Made by a program: the position numbers and the translations under genes. Positions 16,694-25,086 of a stretch of 64,000 nt of DNA are shown here, one piece after another (the stretch's first letter is position 1; each line of letters opens with the position of its first letter). The notes beneath the pieces were generated by a model. It was given only the letters and a program-made list of their open reading frames with translations. It was not told the DNA's origin and made no database searches. Location of the stretch: positions 1-64,000 of the forward strand of contig JAZJZF010000040.1 of NCBI GenBank assembly GCA_040389965.1, written 5' to 3'. This DNA comes from UBA4416 sp040389965 (lineage in GTDB: Bacteria; Bacteroidota; Bacteroidia; B-17B0; Aurantibacillaceae).

Positions 16694-16762
16694 AAATACT
16701 GTGGTTTTTTCTTAAAATAATATATCCACAGCTTAAATTCCATTGTTCTTTCCTATAAATAA

Positions 16763-16797
16763 AGCAGGTTTTTGCAATAATACTGCAAAAACCTGCT
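16763..16797 (-). terminator. Perfect 14-bp hairpin downstream of the DEAD-box helicase
   Basis: AGCAGGTTTTTGCA (16763-16776) and TGCAAAAACCTGCT (16784-16797) are perfectly complementary around a 7-base loop, starting 13 bases past the helicase stop. The U-tract on the minus strand is poor (TTATTTATAGG), so termination may be partial. Confidence 0.6.
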
Positions 16798-16809
16798 AAA
16801 ATAGATTAC

Positions 16810-18708
16810 TTATTTAGAAAAACGATTTTTACGTTCTCCACCTTCACGGTTACCACCAAATGATTTTTCTCCGCTTGGTTTACCGAAAGAGTTTCTTTCG
16901 CCACCACCGTATGATTTGCGTTCTCCACCACCATATGATTTACGTTCACCACCTTCGCGGTTACCGCCACCGTATGATTTGCGTTCTCCACCACCAAATG
17001 ATTTACGTTCGCCGCCTTCACGGTTTCCACCAAATGATCTGCGTTCTCCACCACCAAATGATTTGCGTTGTCCGTCTTCACGTGATCCGCCACCAAATGA
17101 ACGTTTTTCTCCGTAACCGCCTGATTTGGCTTTAGATACTTCAAACGATACCGGACGTGCATTAAATTCAATACCGGCTTTGTTTAAGTTTAAGAAATCA
17201 TCCATGTGTTTGTTTTCTGTTTCAAAGAAAGAGAAAGAGTTTTTCACATCAATGTTAAAGATCATACGAGCATGTACATTCGAAATTTCAGTTAAGAAAT
17301 CTTTAATGGAGTTGCGGTTAAATCCGTCTAACTGGCCCATGTTAACGAAGAAACGTGTTGTTTTTCCGTTAGGAGCGCCATCGCCACCTGAGTTAAGATC
17401 CTGTGAGTTTTGGTAATAAGTATAAAAACGGTTAAACTCTTCAGAAACAAAACGCTTGATCAATTCTTCTTTAGACAGGTCTTTCAACTCATCATAAATT
17501 TTTGGAAGGTATTTTTCAATTTCATCATCCTTCACTTCTACATTATGTAATTTATGTACTAAGTGGAATAATTGTTTTTCACACACATCAACACCTGTTG
17601 GTACATCTGCTTTTGTGAATTTACTTTGAATAATGCGTTCGATCTCTTTTATTTTGTAGGTTTCTTTAGGTGTTACGATCGCAATGGCAATACCTGATTT
17701 ACCTGCACGGGCTGTACGTCCGCTACGGTGAGTATAATTCTCAGCATCTTCAGGTAAGTTGTAATTAATAACGTGTGTTACATTATTAACATCAATACCA
17801 CGTGCTGCTACATCTGTTGCTACCAACATCTGTAAAGTACGGCTACGGAAACGCTTCATTACTAAATCACGTTGCGCCTGAGAAAGGTCACCGTGTAAAG
17901 CATCTGCATTGTAACCGTCTTTAATTAACTGGTCAGCTACATCCTGTGTTTCTGCTTTTGTACGGCAGAAAACAATACCAAATATATCCGGGTAAAAATC
18001 AGCAATACGTTTAAGAGCCGCATAACGGTCACGTTGCTGCACCTGGTAATAAATGTGCTCAATATTTTCGGCACCTTGATTACGGTTACCAACGGCAATT
18101 GACAAAGGGTTTTCCATGTATTTGCTTGCAATACGTTCCACTTCGCGCGGCATAGTTGCAGAAAATAACCAGGTATTTTTTGTTGGAGGCGTGTTACCTA
18201 AAATCTGGTCTAAATCATCTTTAAAGCCCATGTTCAACATCTCATCAGCCTCATCCAATACAACGATATCTACGTGAGATAAGTCGATTGCTTTACGGTC
18301 GATCATGTCAATCAAACGGCCCGGAGTGGCCACAATTACCTGTGATCCTGCTTTTACATCGCGGATCTGGCCCATGATAGGCGCGCCACCATATACGGCA
18401 GTTACTTTTAAACCACCTAAGTATTTAGAGTAGTTGATAATGTCTTTTGTGATTTGCATACAAAGCTCACGTGTTGGAGCCAAGATTAACGCCTGTGTAG
18501 AGCGATCACTTAAGTTTAATTTTGCAAGCATTGGTAAGCCAAATGCTGCTGTTTTACCTGTGCCGGTTTGCGCTAATGCAACGATGTCCGTTGATTTTCC
18601 TTGCAACTGGGCAATGGTTTGTTCTTGAATGGGCGTAGGATTTTCGAAGCCCATTTCGGTCACGGCCTTAAGGAGCATTGGCTCCAAGCCTAAGTCTTGA
18701 AATGTCAT
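16810..18708 (-). CDS. DEAD-box RNA helicase (DeaD/CsdA type) with DbpA-like domain and RGG-like tail
   Basis: A 632-residue helicase. Motifs in order: Q motif (FENPTPIQEQTI), I (AQTGTGKTAAF), Ia (APTRELCMQI), II (VVLDEADEML), III (FSATMP), IV (GIVFCRTK), V (VATDVAARGIDV) and VI (HRSGRTARAGKSG). A helical linker and a DbpA-type RNA-binding domain (TRFFVNMGQLDGFNR...) follow at about residues 440-540. The tail from about residue 545 repeats KSFGGG/ERKSYGGGNREGG. This architecture fits CsdA/DeaD proteins acting in ribosome assembly and mRNA unwinding, often cold-induced. The leader is about 125 bases. Confidence 0.95.
   Translation of the reverse strand: MTFQDLGLEPMLLKAVTEMGFENPTPIQEQTIAQLQGKSTDIVALAQTGTGKTAAFGLPMLAKLNLSDRSTQALILAPTRELCMQITKDIINYSKYLGGLKVTAVYGGAPIMGQIRDVKAGSQVIVATPGRLIDMIDRKAIDLSHVDIVVLDEADEMLNMGFKDDLDQILGNTPPTKNTWLFSATMPREVERIASKYMENPLSIAVGNRNQGAENIEHIYYQVQQRDRYAALKRIADFYPDIFGIVFCRTKAETQDVADQLIKDGYNADALHGDLSQAQRDLVMKRFRSRTLQMLVATDVAARGIDVNNVTHVINYNLPEDAENYTHRSGRTARAGKSGIAIAIVTPKETYKIKEIERIIQSKFTKADVPTGVDVCEKQLFHLVHKLHNVEVKDDEIEKYLPKIYDELKDLSKEELIKRFVSEEFNRFYTYYQNSQDLNSGGDGAPNGKTTRFFVNMGQLDGFNRNSIKDFLTEISNVHARMIFNIDVKNSFSFFETENKHMDDFLNLNKAGIEFNARPVSFEVSKAKSGGYGEKRSFGGGSREDGQRKSFGGGERRSFGGNREGGERKSFGGGERKSYGGGNREGGERKSYGGGERKSYGGGERNSFGKPSGEKSFGGNREGGERKNRFSK
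16830..17115. repeat. Tandem repeats encoding the Gly/Arg/Ser-rich helicase tail
   Basis: A 15-36 base unit coding for (E/N)R(K/R)S(F/Y)GGG recurs about ten times, with near-identical copies such as the CCACCACCGTATGATTT type. Low-complexity frames open on the other strand here are artefacts of this repeat. Copy number may vary between strains. Confidence 0.75.
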
Positions 18709-18837
18709 TTGTTTAAATTAAATTGTTTATACTAGCTGCTCTAAGAGATTTAATTTCCGCAGTAGCTGTGAACTTTTATAGCCCGACGTAGGCGCGATCA
18801 CAATGTTTGGATGCAAATATTAAATCTAATTGCGGTG

Positions 18838-18881
18838 CAAAGGTACTACTATTTTGTTAATAAACAAACTATTAACAAAAT
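18838..18881 (-). promoter_or_regulatory. Helicase promoter with perfect 12-bp inverted repeat
   Basis: On the minus strand, TTTG (18868-18865), 19 bases, then TACCTTTG (18845-18838): an exact consensus promoter. A perfect inverted repeat, ATTTTGTTAATA (18851-18862) and TATTAACAAAAT (18870-18881), covers the -33 box and the spacer, a typical repressor position. The rest of the 18709-19097 gap holds the leader of about 125 bases and no gene. Confidence 0.6.
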
Positions 18882-19097
18882 TGGGCTCTAAAAAACTCCC
18901 TTAAAAAATGCTATTTCTTTGGTATCAGGTGCTTTCAATGGCTATTTTGGAAGAAGATATTTTTTAAGTTTTCAACAAAATGGATGCATTTTAGTATTGA
19001 ATTTAGATAATTGCAGAATTGGTTATAACTAAAAACGCCTTAATCGGTTGTATTAAGATAGCTTTAAACTTCCGCCCAAAAAATAAAAGCGGCTTAA

Positions 19098-19412
19098 ATG
19101 AGTGGAGGAGATAATTACACAAAAAACAAAATAGTGGAAAGGATGGTTGGCGAATGGGCTTTTAAAAAGGACGGTACTGAAGTCACCGTTAAAATTGGCA
19201 GCAGAAAACTAAGTATAACAACAACCATAAAAGGCACGTCAACACTCGAGGAAATTTCGGCAGGCTCGCAATGGTTCAATGATAAATTGCTCTTTACAGA
19301 AAAACAAAAGTACTATGTAAAACACGCCGATGAATTTGAACTGATTTTTGGAGAAGTAAAAGCTCCGGCGCTCAACGATGTGCTATGGGAGAGGAAATTT
19401 GAAAGAAGCTAG
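19098..19412 (+). CDS. Unknown small protein
   Basis: A 104-residue soluble protein without signal peptide. It reads as a small beta-rich domain: MVGEWAFKKDGTEVTVKIGS, then TTTIKGTSTLEEISAGSQWF. The GEW...DGTEV start resembles small lipocalin-like folds, but I cannot assign a family. It precedes another unknown gene by 44 bases on the same strand. Confidence 0.6.
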   Translation: MSGGDNYTKNKIVERMVGEWAFKKDGTEVTVKIGSRKLSITTTIKGTSTLEEISAGSQWFNDKLLFTEKQKYYVKHADEFELIFGEVKAPALNDVLWERKFERS

Positions 19413-19456
19413 TCGCTTTTTTAATTCAATCATATTTTAATAATATAAACCGATTA

Positions 19457-19873
19457 ATGATGAGCTCATATTACCTGGTATACCTTTTACTTCGAAAAAT
19501 TTATAATGAAAAAGCCAGGACTCTTGGAAACCTTACTGTATATAAGGCAAATGATTGGGAAGATGATTTTGGGAAAAAATTCTCAAGTCATTTGATCTTT
19601 AAAGAAATGAAATTTTTGGAGACAAGAAATTTTGTGAATGTGACACATTTCAGAGAATGCAGTACCTGTAAGATCACACCCGAAGGTAGCCTGGCCTATG
19701 AAAATTTCGAAAAATCGGATCAATATAAAACATATTTGAATGAAATTGCCGTATTAAAATTTAATGAAAATACGATTCCTGCATTCTTCGATAAAAAAAA
19801 TAAGGAGCACCATGATCAGGAACAAATGGCAAAGTTGAATGATGCCTGTGTTTCTTTTTTTGAGGTTTTATAA
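19457..19873 (+). CDS. Unknown protein, possible winged-helix fold
   Basis: A 138-residue soluble protein (MMSSYYLVYLLLRKIYNEKA...). The segment FRECSTCKITPEGSLAYENF resembles the wing and following helix of winged-helix proteins (x-I-T-P-x-G-x-x-x-Y-E), and a helical N-terminus fits. The evidence is thin. The CSTC pair is a possible metal or disulfide site. Context (44 bases after another unknown gene, convergent with the MarC gene) gives no hint. Confidence 0.55.
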   Translation: MMSSYYLVYLLLRKIYNEKARTLGNLTVYKANDWEDDFGKKFSSHLIFKEMKFLETRNFVNVTHFRECSTCKITPEGSLAYENFEKSDQYKTYLNEIAVLKFNENTIPAFFDKKNKEHHDQEQMAKLNDACVSFFEVL

Positions 19874-19914
19874 AAGCCGGATAATTTAATAATTGGATGT
19901 ATTGTTTTGTAACC

Positions 19915-20544
19915 TTATAGTTTTAGAGAGGTTATGATGGATATAACGCTGCTGATAATTAACTGAATTCCGATAGATAAAACGATAAATCCCATAATTT
20001 TTGACAAGGCTTTTAAACCTGCCTGACCCATGTACTGCAATATTTTTGGTGCCAGCATCAATATAACAAGAATGCTGATACTGACCAATAGAATGGAAAA
20101 AAGGACATAGGCCATATTAGCCGTATGATGATCGGTTTGTATGGACAGGTTAATTAAAAAAGAAATAGAGCCCGGGCCAGAAAGTAAGGGCATGGCAAGT
20201 GGCGTAAAGGAAATGTCTTCTTTATGTAAGGATTCTTCCTGAATTTTTCGGCCAATATCTTTTTTATGAGTAGCATTTAATAATTGAAAGCCTGAGCGGG
20301 CAATAATGATTCCTCCTGCAATTTTTAAAGCATTGATAGAGATCCCGAAAAACTCTAAAACGTAATTCCCCATTAAAAAGGACACTACACAAATAACAAA
20401 CACATTTAAACTTGTTTTGAAAATTTGTTTTTTTACCCAGTCAGTGGGATGTTTGGCGGTAAGTGATAAAAATACAGGGATTCCGCCAAGGGGATTAATT
20501 AAAGACAAAAGTGAAATGTAATTGCTTAAAAGAAAAGAAAACAT
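19915..20544 (-). CDS. MarC family membrane protein (UPF0056)
   Basis: A 209-residue protein with six predicted spans. INPLGGIPVFLSLTAKHPTD at residues 16-35 is the MarC signature, and GGIIIARSGFQLL and PLAMPLLSGPGSISFLI are the other conserved blocks. Although named after the mar locus, MarC is not a proven antibiotic exporter; the role is undefined. Single gene on the minus strand. Confidence 0.9.
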   Translation of the reverse strand: MFSFLLSNYISLLSLINPLGGIPVFLSLTAKHPTDWVKKQIFKTSLNVFVICVVSFLMGNYVLEFFGISINALKIAGGIIIARSGFQLLNATHKKDIGRKIQEESLHKEDISFTPLAMPLLSGPGSISFLINLSIQTDHHTANMAYVLFSILLVSISILVILMLAPKILQYMGQAGLKALSKIMGFIVLSIGIQLIISSVISIITSLKL

Positions 20545-20637
20545 AGAGTAAAATAATACGGCGCAATATTACGCATCTGTTTGCGCCTGCATATTACCTG
20601 TTGTTTAACATAGTATTATGAATGTTGTACTCAGGTA

Positions 20638-23097
20638 TTAAAACGTTACTGTCATAGATAATTTATAAGCCATATTATCCTGCCATTTTTTATTGGCATA
20701 GGCTCCGTAACGCATAAAAGCACCGCCACCTATGCCCAGGTAAAATAAATTGAGGTAATTGTATTTTACAATATTGTTAATCATCAGACCGCTTTCGTAA
20801 AATCCTTTTTCCATGGTTTTAAAGGGGAGCAGACTGTGTCTTGACGAATCCTGCAAGGTACCATAACCAATGTTGGTAAAGACCACCAATTCGGGTTGAT
20901 GCTTTTGTGTTTTAAATAATAAGGAACCAAAGTCATGCGATAAAAAAACATTCACATACCTGTCGGATAAAAACTCATAAAGGCCCATGGTTTGAAAGTT
21001 ATGGCGTACATATAAATACCCGTCTTTTGTAAAGCTGCCATTACCATTAAATAAATAGGGGTAAGGTACAATGCCTTCTACCATACCTCCTTCGAGCAGG
21101 ATATTGGTTTTACCGAAGTTTCGGATAAGGAATGTTTTTTCGATACCAGCCGATACTTTATTGAAACGGTAATCGCCATAGCCAGGTGTTTTAAAACCTG
21201 CGGTATAGGCAAAGTGCAGAATAGGATATTTAGAGCCTGAAGAAAGCATTTGTCCAAACGATTGTACCAGCTTTTCCTGATAAGCATAACGACCTTTTAT
21301 TCTTAACTCCGTAGATTTAAAGACAGAATTTTGCGGGGCACTAAAGACATCTGTATAAAAATCATAAGCATAATTTGGTGTTCGTTGATTTTGATTCAGC
21401 GCTACATTGGCCGTTAAATATTTTAATGCTCTGAAATTCAAACTAACTTCCTGTTGTACGATGTGGTCCATGCGCGAAGCCATGAGGCTACGGTTTAGGT
21501 TAAGTGTGCTGTAAAAGTATTGTGCCTTTCCCGGCTCGGCAATATCATTGGAGTAACTGTATTTTAAATAATAATCTTTGCTGTTTTTTCTCAAATATAA
21601 TTTAGCATCGCCTCCGTATTTTACTACTTTGTCTCTAAAGCCATAACCGGCATAGCCTCCAACAGTAAACCATTTCGAGAGGCGATCGTTGGTATGTGCT
21701 CCCAGTCCCAATCTCACGGTTTCATAATCGTTAAGATTAATAATATGATTAAGATCGAGGCTAATAATGGAAATAGGAATCTGAAAAGTAGCTAAGGCTT
21801 CCACTACTTTTAAATACCGGTCGAAGTGTTTCTTTTCTCCAATGCTATCGAGTAAGTGGTAGGTCAGTTTTTCTTTTATACCTAAGGTATCGTGTCGGTT
21901 TTTACTCCAGTAAGTGGAATCGTGAAAAGCAGCCTCGGGATCCATCGTAACCGTAGCGAAGCCAAAATCTCTTTTTCTTAAACCTTCGTCAAGCTTAATG
22001 CCGGTAATATAACTTTTGCCTGTCAGTTTCATACCCAGCATTTTGGAAGGATAGTTTTTATAAAACAATTCGTAATTCAATTGTTGAGGAAACCATTGTT
22101 TACCGTCTACAAGTTGGTATTGCTGTTGTACTTTAAGATCCATTAATCCTTTATCGTAGGGTGAGGTTATTACATTTTGTATGGCATAGCCATTGGTATT
22201 AATGTAGAGTACGCCCTGTAGGCCTGTAAAGTTTTTATCTTTTAAGGGGCGAAAACTAATAATGTAAACAGAATCCAGATCCTGATATAAGGTGTCTTCT
22301 ATCTGAAAAAAATATTTAGCAGTACTACCGGGACTAATAGGGTTGAGGTAATCTTTGCCAAGCATATTAAAATAATCCTTATAAAAACTAAATGGCTGCA
22401 AATCTGTAGCTGAGGTAGAGAAAGAAGGATTTTTTAAGCCCGAAGCTTTTGTGGCAACAACCGTTTCGTTAATGTTTCCGGGAGACAAGTATTTGCGTTC
22501 ATACACCGATTCCATCATAAAGATGTGTGATTTATCAATCAGGTATCTCAGGAAAATGGCAGTAGTATCTTTCTGAAGCGAATCTTTTTTTATGGGTTTG
22601 GTTTGTTTTGCAAGACTGTCTTTTAATAGTGAGTCTTTTTTGGAAAGCGTATTTCGCACCAGGTCGTAATAGGTCTTACTATAGATCGTACAACGGTAAT
22701 CATTGATGTGATCGGGATCGTTGAGTTTTCTGTTGTGCGAAGCCCTTTTAATAATGCGATGCGCAGGGTTTTCTCCGGCAATAATGGTTACAGTATTCAA
22801 CTCCTGATCTTTGCGAATCATTTTAATCAGGATGTTTTGATGATCGGTTACATGGTAAGTCATACTTTCATAACCCACATAGGAGAAGAGAAGATCATTT
22901 ACCTCTGCCTCTGAAGTAATCTTAAATCGTCCTTCAATGTCTGTATAAGCCACTTTTTGCGTGCCTTTTATAACAATGCTTACAAAAGCCAGGGACTCTT
23001 TTGTGCTTTGGTCAATGACTTTGCCCTCTAGGATAGTAGTAGCAAAGCTATGAACGGATAAAAAAATAATAAATATAATTAGGAACCTTTGCAGCAT
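20638..23097 (-). CDS. DUF5686 / CarboxypepD_reg-like outer-membrane protein
   Basis: An 819-residue protein: signal peptide (residues 1-19), a CarboxypepD_reg-like beta-sandwich (about 22-100; TILEGKVIDQSTKESLAFVS, LLFSYVGYESM), then the DUF5686 region. That region begins AGENPAHRIIKRASHNRKLN and includes LNDPDHINDYRCTIYSKTYY. The C-terminal half alternates short amphipathic strands and ends in a Phe (LSMTVTF), consistent with an outer-membrane beta-barrel. The family is common in Bacteroidota envelopes and has no defined substrate. Divergent from the 23198 operon. Confidence 0.85.
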   Translation of the reverse strand: MLQRFLIIFIIFLSVHSFATTILEGKVIDQSTKESLAFVSIVIKGTQKVAYTDIEGRFKITSEAEVNDLLFSYVGYESMTYHVTDHQNILIKMIRKDQELNTVTIIAGENPAHRIIKRASHNRKLNDPDHINDYRCTIYSKTYYDLVRNTLSKKDSLLKDSLAKQTKPIKKDSLQKDTTAIFLRYLIDKSHIFMMESVYERKYLSPGNINETVVATKASGLKNPSFSTSATDLQPFSFYKDYFNMLGKDYLNPISPGSTAKYFFQIEDTLYQDLDSVYIISFRPLKDKNFTGLQGVLYINTNGYAIQNVITSPYDKGLMDLKVQQQYQLVDGKQWFPQQLNYELFYKNYPSKMLGMKLTGKSYITGIKLDEGLRKRDFGFATVTMDPEAAFHDSTYWSKNRHDTLGIKEKLTYHLLDSIGEKKHFDRYLKVVEALATFQIPISIISLDLNHIINLNDYETVRLGLGAHTNDRLSKWFTVGGYAGYGFRDKVVKYGGDAKLYLRKNSKDYYLKYSYSNDIAEPGKAQYFYSTLNLNRSLMASRMDHIVQQEVSLNFRALKYLTANVALNQNQRTPNYAYDFYTDVFSAPQNSVFKSTELRIKGRYAYQEKLVQSFGQMLSSGSKYPILHFAYTAGFKTPGYGDYRFNKVSAGIEKTFLIRNFGKTNILLEGGMVEGIVPYPYLFNGNGSFTKDGYLYVRHNFQTMGLYEFLSDRYVNVFLSHDFGSLLFKTQKHQPELVVFTNIGYGTLQDSSRHSLLPFKTMEKGFYESGLMINNIVKYNYLNLFYLGIGGGAFMRYGAYANKKWQDNMAYKLSMTVTF

Positions 23098-23161
23098 ATT
23101 ATTCAGATTATAAACCTAATATAAATCCTTAATTCATTTTAATATAGTACGAATATATAAA

Positions 23162-23193
23162 TTTGGTTTATAATATAAACTAGTTTATATTTG
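23162..23193 (+). promoter_or_regulatory. Leaderless-type promoter of the 23198-25075 operon
   Basis: TTTG (23162-23165), 20 bases, then TATATTTG (23186-23193). The G is 5 bases before ATG 23198, so the expected transcription start falls on the A of the start codon. The region is very AT-rich and includes TATAAACTAGTTTATA (23176-23189 area), a near-palindrome across the spacer and -7 box that could be an operator. Confidence 0.65.
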
Positions 23194-23197
23194 TGTC

Positions 23198-23863
23198 ATG
23201 AAAGTTTTTTTTAAACAAGTTATTTATGCTGTCATTTTTGTCTGTTTGTCTGTATCAGTGGCTTTTGGTCAAAGTCAGGCTTATAAAACAGGTCTGAAAA
23301 AGTACGTCACACAATTTAATGCGGCTAAAAGCAAATCGGAATTTGCAAAGATTGCTCCGGGTTTTGAAACACTGGCCCTTTCTGAAAAAAAGGAATGGCT
23401 GGCTTATTATTATGCAGGGTTGTGTCATGCGCTTGTTGCTTTTGAAGCATCTAAAACAGAGGCCGACGCTATCTGTGGCAAGGGCGATAAACTGGCCAAG
23501 CTAGCCGATTCATTAAGTCCGGCTAATTCAGAAATAGAAGTATTAAAATCGATGCTGGCCGCTGCACGCATTTTGGTGAATGAAAAAAAACGCGGACAAA
23601 AATATGGTGGTCTCGCTACAAAGCATGCTAACGCTGCCATTAAGTTAAATGAAGCTAATCCGAGAGGGTATTTATTAAAAGGCCGCGCTTTGCTTTATAC
23701 CCCCGAAGTATTTGGTGGTGGGTCTAAAAAAGCAAAACCTGTATTAGAAAAATCACTCGAAAAGTTTAAGGCATTTAAACCTCAGGCCGAGTATTATCCG
23801 GAGTGGGGGAAAGAAGAAGCGGAGAAGGAACTTAAAAACATAAGTAATAACGAAAAAAAATAA
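23198..23863 (+). CDS. Secreted helical (TPR-like) repeat protein
   Basis: A 221-residue protein with signal peptide (cleavage after SVAFGQ). The mature part is all-helical, with TPR-like segments (EWLAYYYAGLCHALVAFEAS; NAAIKLNEANPRGYLLKGRA). The GG-containing loop FGGGSKKAKPVLEKSLEKF recurs in TPR-type periplasmic proteins. It opens an operon with a membrane protein, a winged-helix regulator and a 2TM protein, 6 bases before the next gene. A scaffolding role in the periplasm is an inference. Confidence 0.75.
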   Translation: MKVFFKQVIYAVIFVCLSVSVAFGQSQAYKTGLKKYVTQFNAAKSKSEFAKIAPGFETLALSEKKEWLAYYYAGLCHALVAFEASKTEADAICGKGDKLAKLADSLSPANSEIEVLKSMLAAARILVNEKKRGQKYGGLATKHANAAIKLNEANPRGYLLKGRALLYTPEVFGGGSKKAKPVLEKSLEKFKAFKPQAEYYPEWGKEEAEKELKNISNNEKK

Positions 23864-23869
23864 ACAGCC

Positions 23870-24451
23870 ATGGAAGAGAAAACAATTGACGCTGCTGAGA
23901 GTCTTGATATTATAAACAGTATGATACAGCGTACTCAAAAAAATTATAGCATTGACAGTTTTTATTATATCATGTGGGGCTGGCTTACGTTTGCAGCCGG
24001 CATGTTGTCTTATTTTCTGCTTCCAGTGTTGCGCGAAAACACAGGTATGGTTTGGCTGCTCATGCCTTTAGGAGGAATTATTTCTTATTTCTATGGCAGA
24101 AACCAGTCTAAAAAACAAAAAGTAAAAACCTATCTCGAAAGTCACGTAAACCAGGTGTGGCTCACGGTTGGGCTCGCTATCTTAAGCGTAATCGCTTCCA
24201 TCTTCATGGGAGTGAACCTCGAGATCATGCCGACCTTTATTTTATTATATGGCATTGGGATTTTTTGTACAGGACGTATCATCCGCTTTGTACCTATGAT
24301 GATAGGCGGAGCCTTGTGTTTTCCGTTGTTTCTGTTATGTGGTTATTTTACATTTAACCACGGCGAATACCAATTTCTGGTGCTGGCACTCGCCATCCTG
24401 GTATCTTATATTATTCCGGGACATATGCTACGTGCAAAATATAAAAATTAA
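23870..24451 (+). CDS. Multi-span membrane protein, unknown
   Basis: A 193-residue protein with a short acidic N-terminal helix (MEEKTIDAAESLDIINSMIQ) and about six hydrophobic spans between residues 33 and 186. The N-terminal helix plus YYIMWGWLTFAAGM is a pattern I associate with small Bacteroidota proteins encoded beside a winged-helix regulator. The stop overlaps the next ATG (TAATG), so the pair is translationally coupled. No transport motif is recognised. Confidence 0.7.
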   Translation: MEEKTIDAAESLDIINSMIQRTQKNYSIDSFYYIMWGWLTFAAGMLSYFLLPVLRENTGMVWLLMPLGGIISYFYGRNQSKKQKVKTYLESHVNQVWLTVGLAILSVIASIFMGVNLEIMPTFILLYGIGIFCTGRIIRFVPMMIGGALCFPLFLLCGYFTFNHGEYQFLVLALAILVSYIIPGHMLRAKYKN

Positions 24452-24753
24452 TGGCGCTTAAAGAACTCAATCCATTATTGCATTCACAGCTCAGATTGGC
24501 TGTTATATCCTTATTGGCAGGGGTTAATGAAGCAGATTTTTCTTATTTAAAAGAAGAGACGAACTCAACTGCAGGTAACTTAAGTGTACAGCTGCAAAAA
24601 TTAAAAGAAGCCGGTTATATTGAGATTGAAAAGTCCTTTAAAAATAATTATCCCCAAACCACCTGTAAAATAACAGATAAAGGCATAAAGGCTTTTGCAG
24701 AATATGTAGAGAGCCTAAAAGCATATCTTACTCCAAAGACTAAAACCAGTTAA
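24451..24753 (+). CDS. Winged-helix transcriptional regulator (HTH_34-like)
   Basis: A 100-residue protein consisting of one winged-helix domain: LNPLLHSQLRLAVISLLAGV, ADFSYLKEETNSTAGNLSVQ (recognition helix) and LKEAGYIEIEKSFKNNYPQT with the wing and ITDKG. This matches the small PF13601-type family often paired with a membrane protein. It likely controls its own operon in response to something sensed by the membrane partner. Confidence 0.85.
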   Translation: MALKELNPLLHSQLRLAVISLLAGVNEADFSYLKEETNSTAGNLSVQLQKLKEAGYIEIEKSFKNNYPQTTCKITDKGIKAFAEYVESLKAYLTPKTKTS

Positions 24754-24805
24754 ACGAAGAACCATAAACCTAAATAAAACAATTTATAACTCAACATTTC
24801 AAACT

Positions 24806-25075
24806 ATGGAAACGGAAAAAGAAAAAGAACTTTGGAGACTTGCAAAAAAACGTGTTGGCTTCAAAAGACATTTGGCAACTTATATCGTCATTAATGTATT
24901 TTTTTGGCTGATTTGGTATTTTACCGATCACAAAGAAGAATCGGCAGGAGTGCCATGGCCTATATTTCCTATGCTGGGTTGGGGAATAGGACTTGTATTC
25001 AGCTTTTTAGGAGCTTATGTATTTGTTAATCATAATTCTGTTGAAAAAGAATACGATAAATTAAGAGGGAAGTAA
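24806..25075 (+). CDS. 2TM-domain protein
   Basis: An 89-residue protein. LWRLAKKRVGFKRHLATYIV followed by NVFFWLIWYF (first span), then GWGIGLVFSFLGAYVFVNHN (second span) and a charged tail, is the pattern of the 2TM domain (PF13239), which in longer proteins is linked to histidine kinases. It closes the operon, 52 bases after the regulator. Confidence 0.8.
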   Translation: METEKEKELWRLAKKRVGFKRHLATYIVINVFFWLIWYFTDHKEESAGVPWPIFPMLGWGIGLVFSFLGAYVFVNHNSVEKEYDKLRGK

Positions 25076-25086
25076 TTAAGCAGCTT

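Noticed and set aside
16830..17115. CRISPR array
   Set aside because: Repeats are coding, of variable spacing and in frame; no spacer-like unique sequences.
16860..17171. Open frames on both strands over the helicase tail
   Set aside because: Low-complexity readings of the repetitive KSFGGG codons (His/Met/Arg or Pro/Ser-rich).
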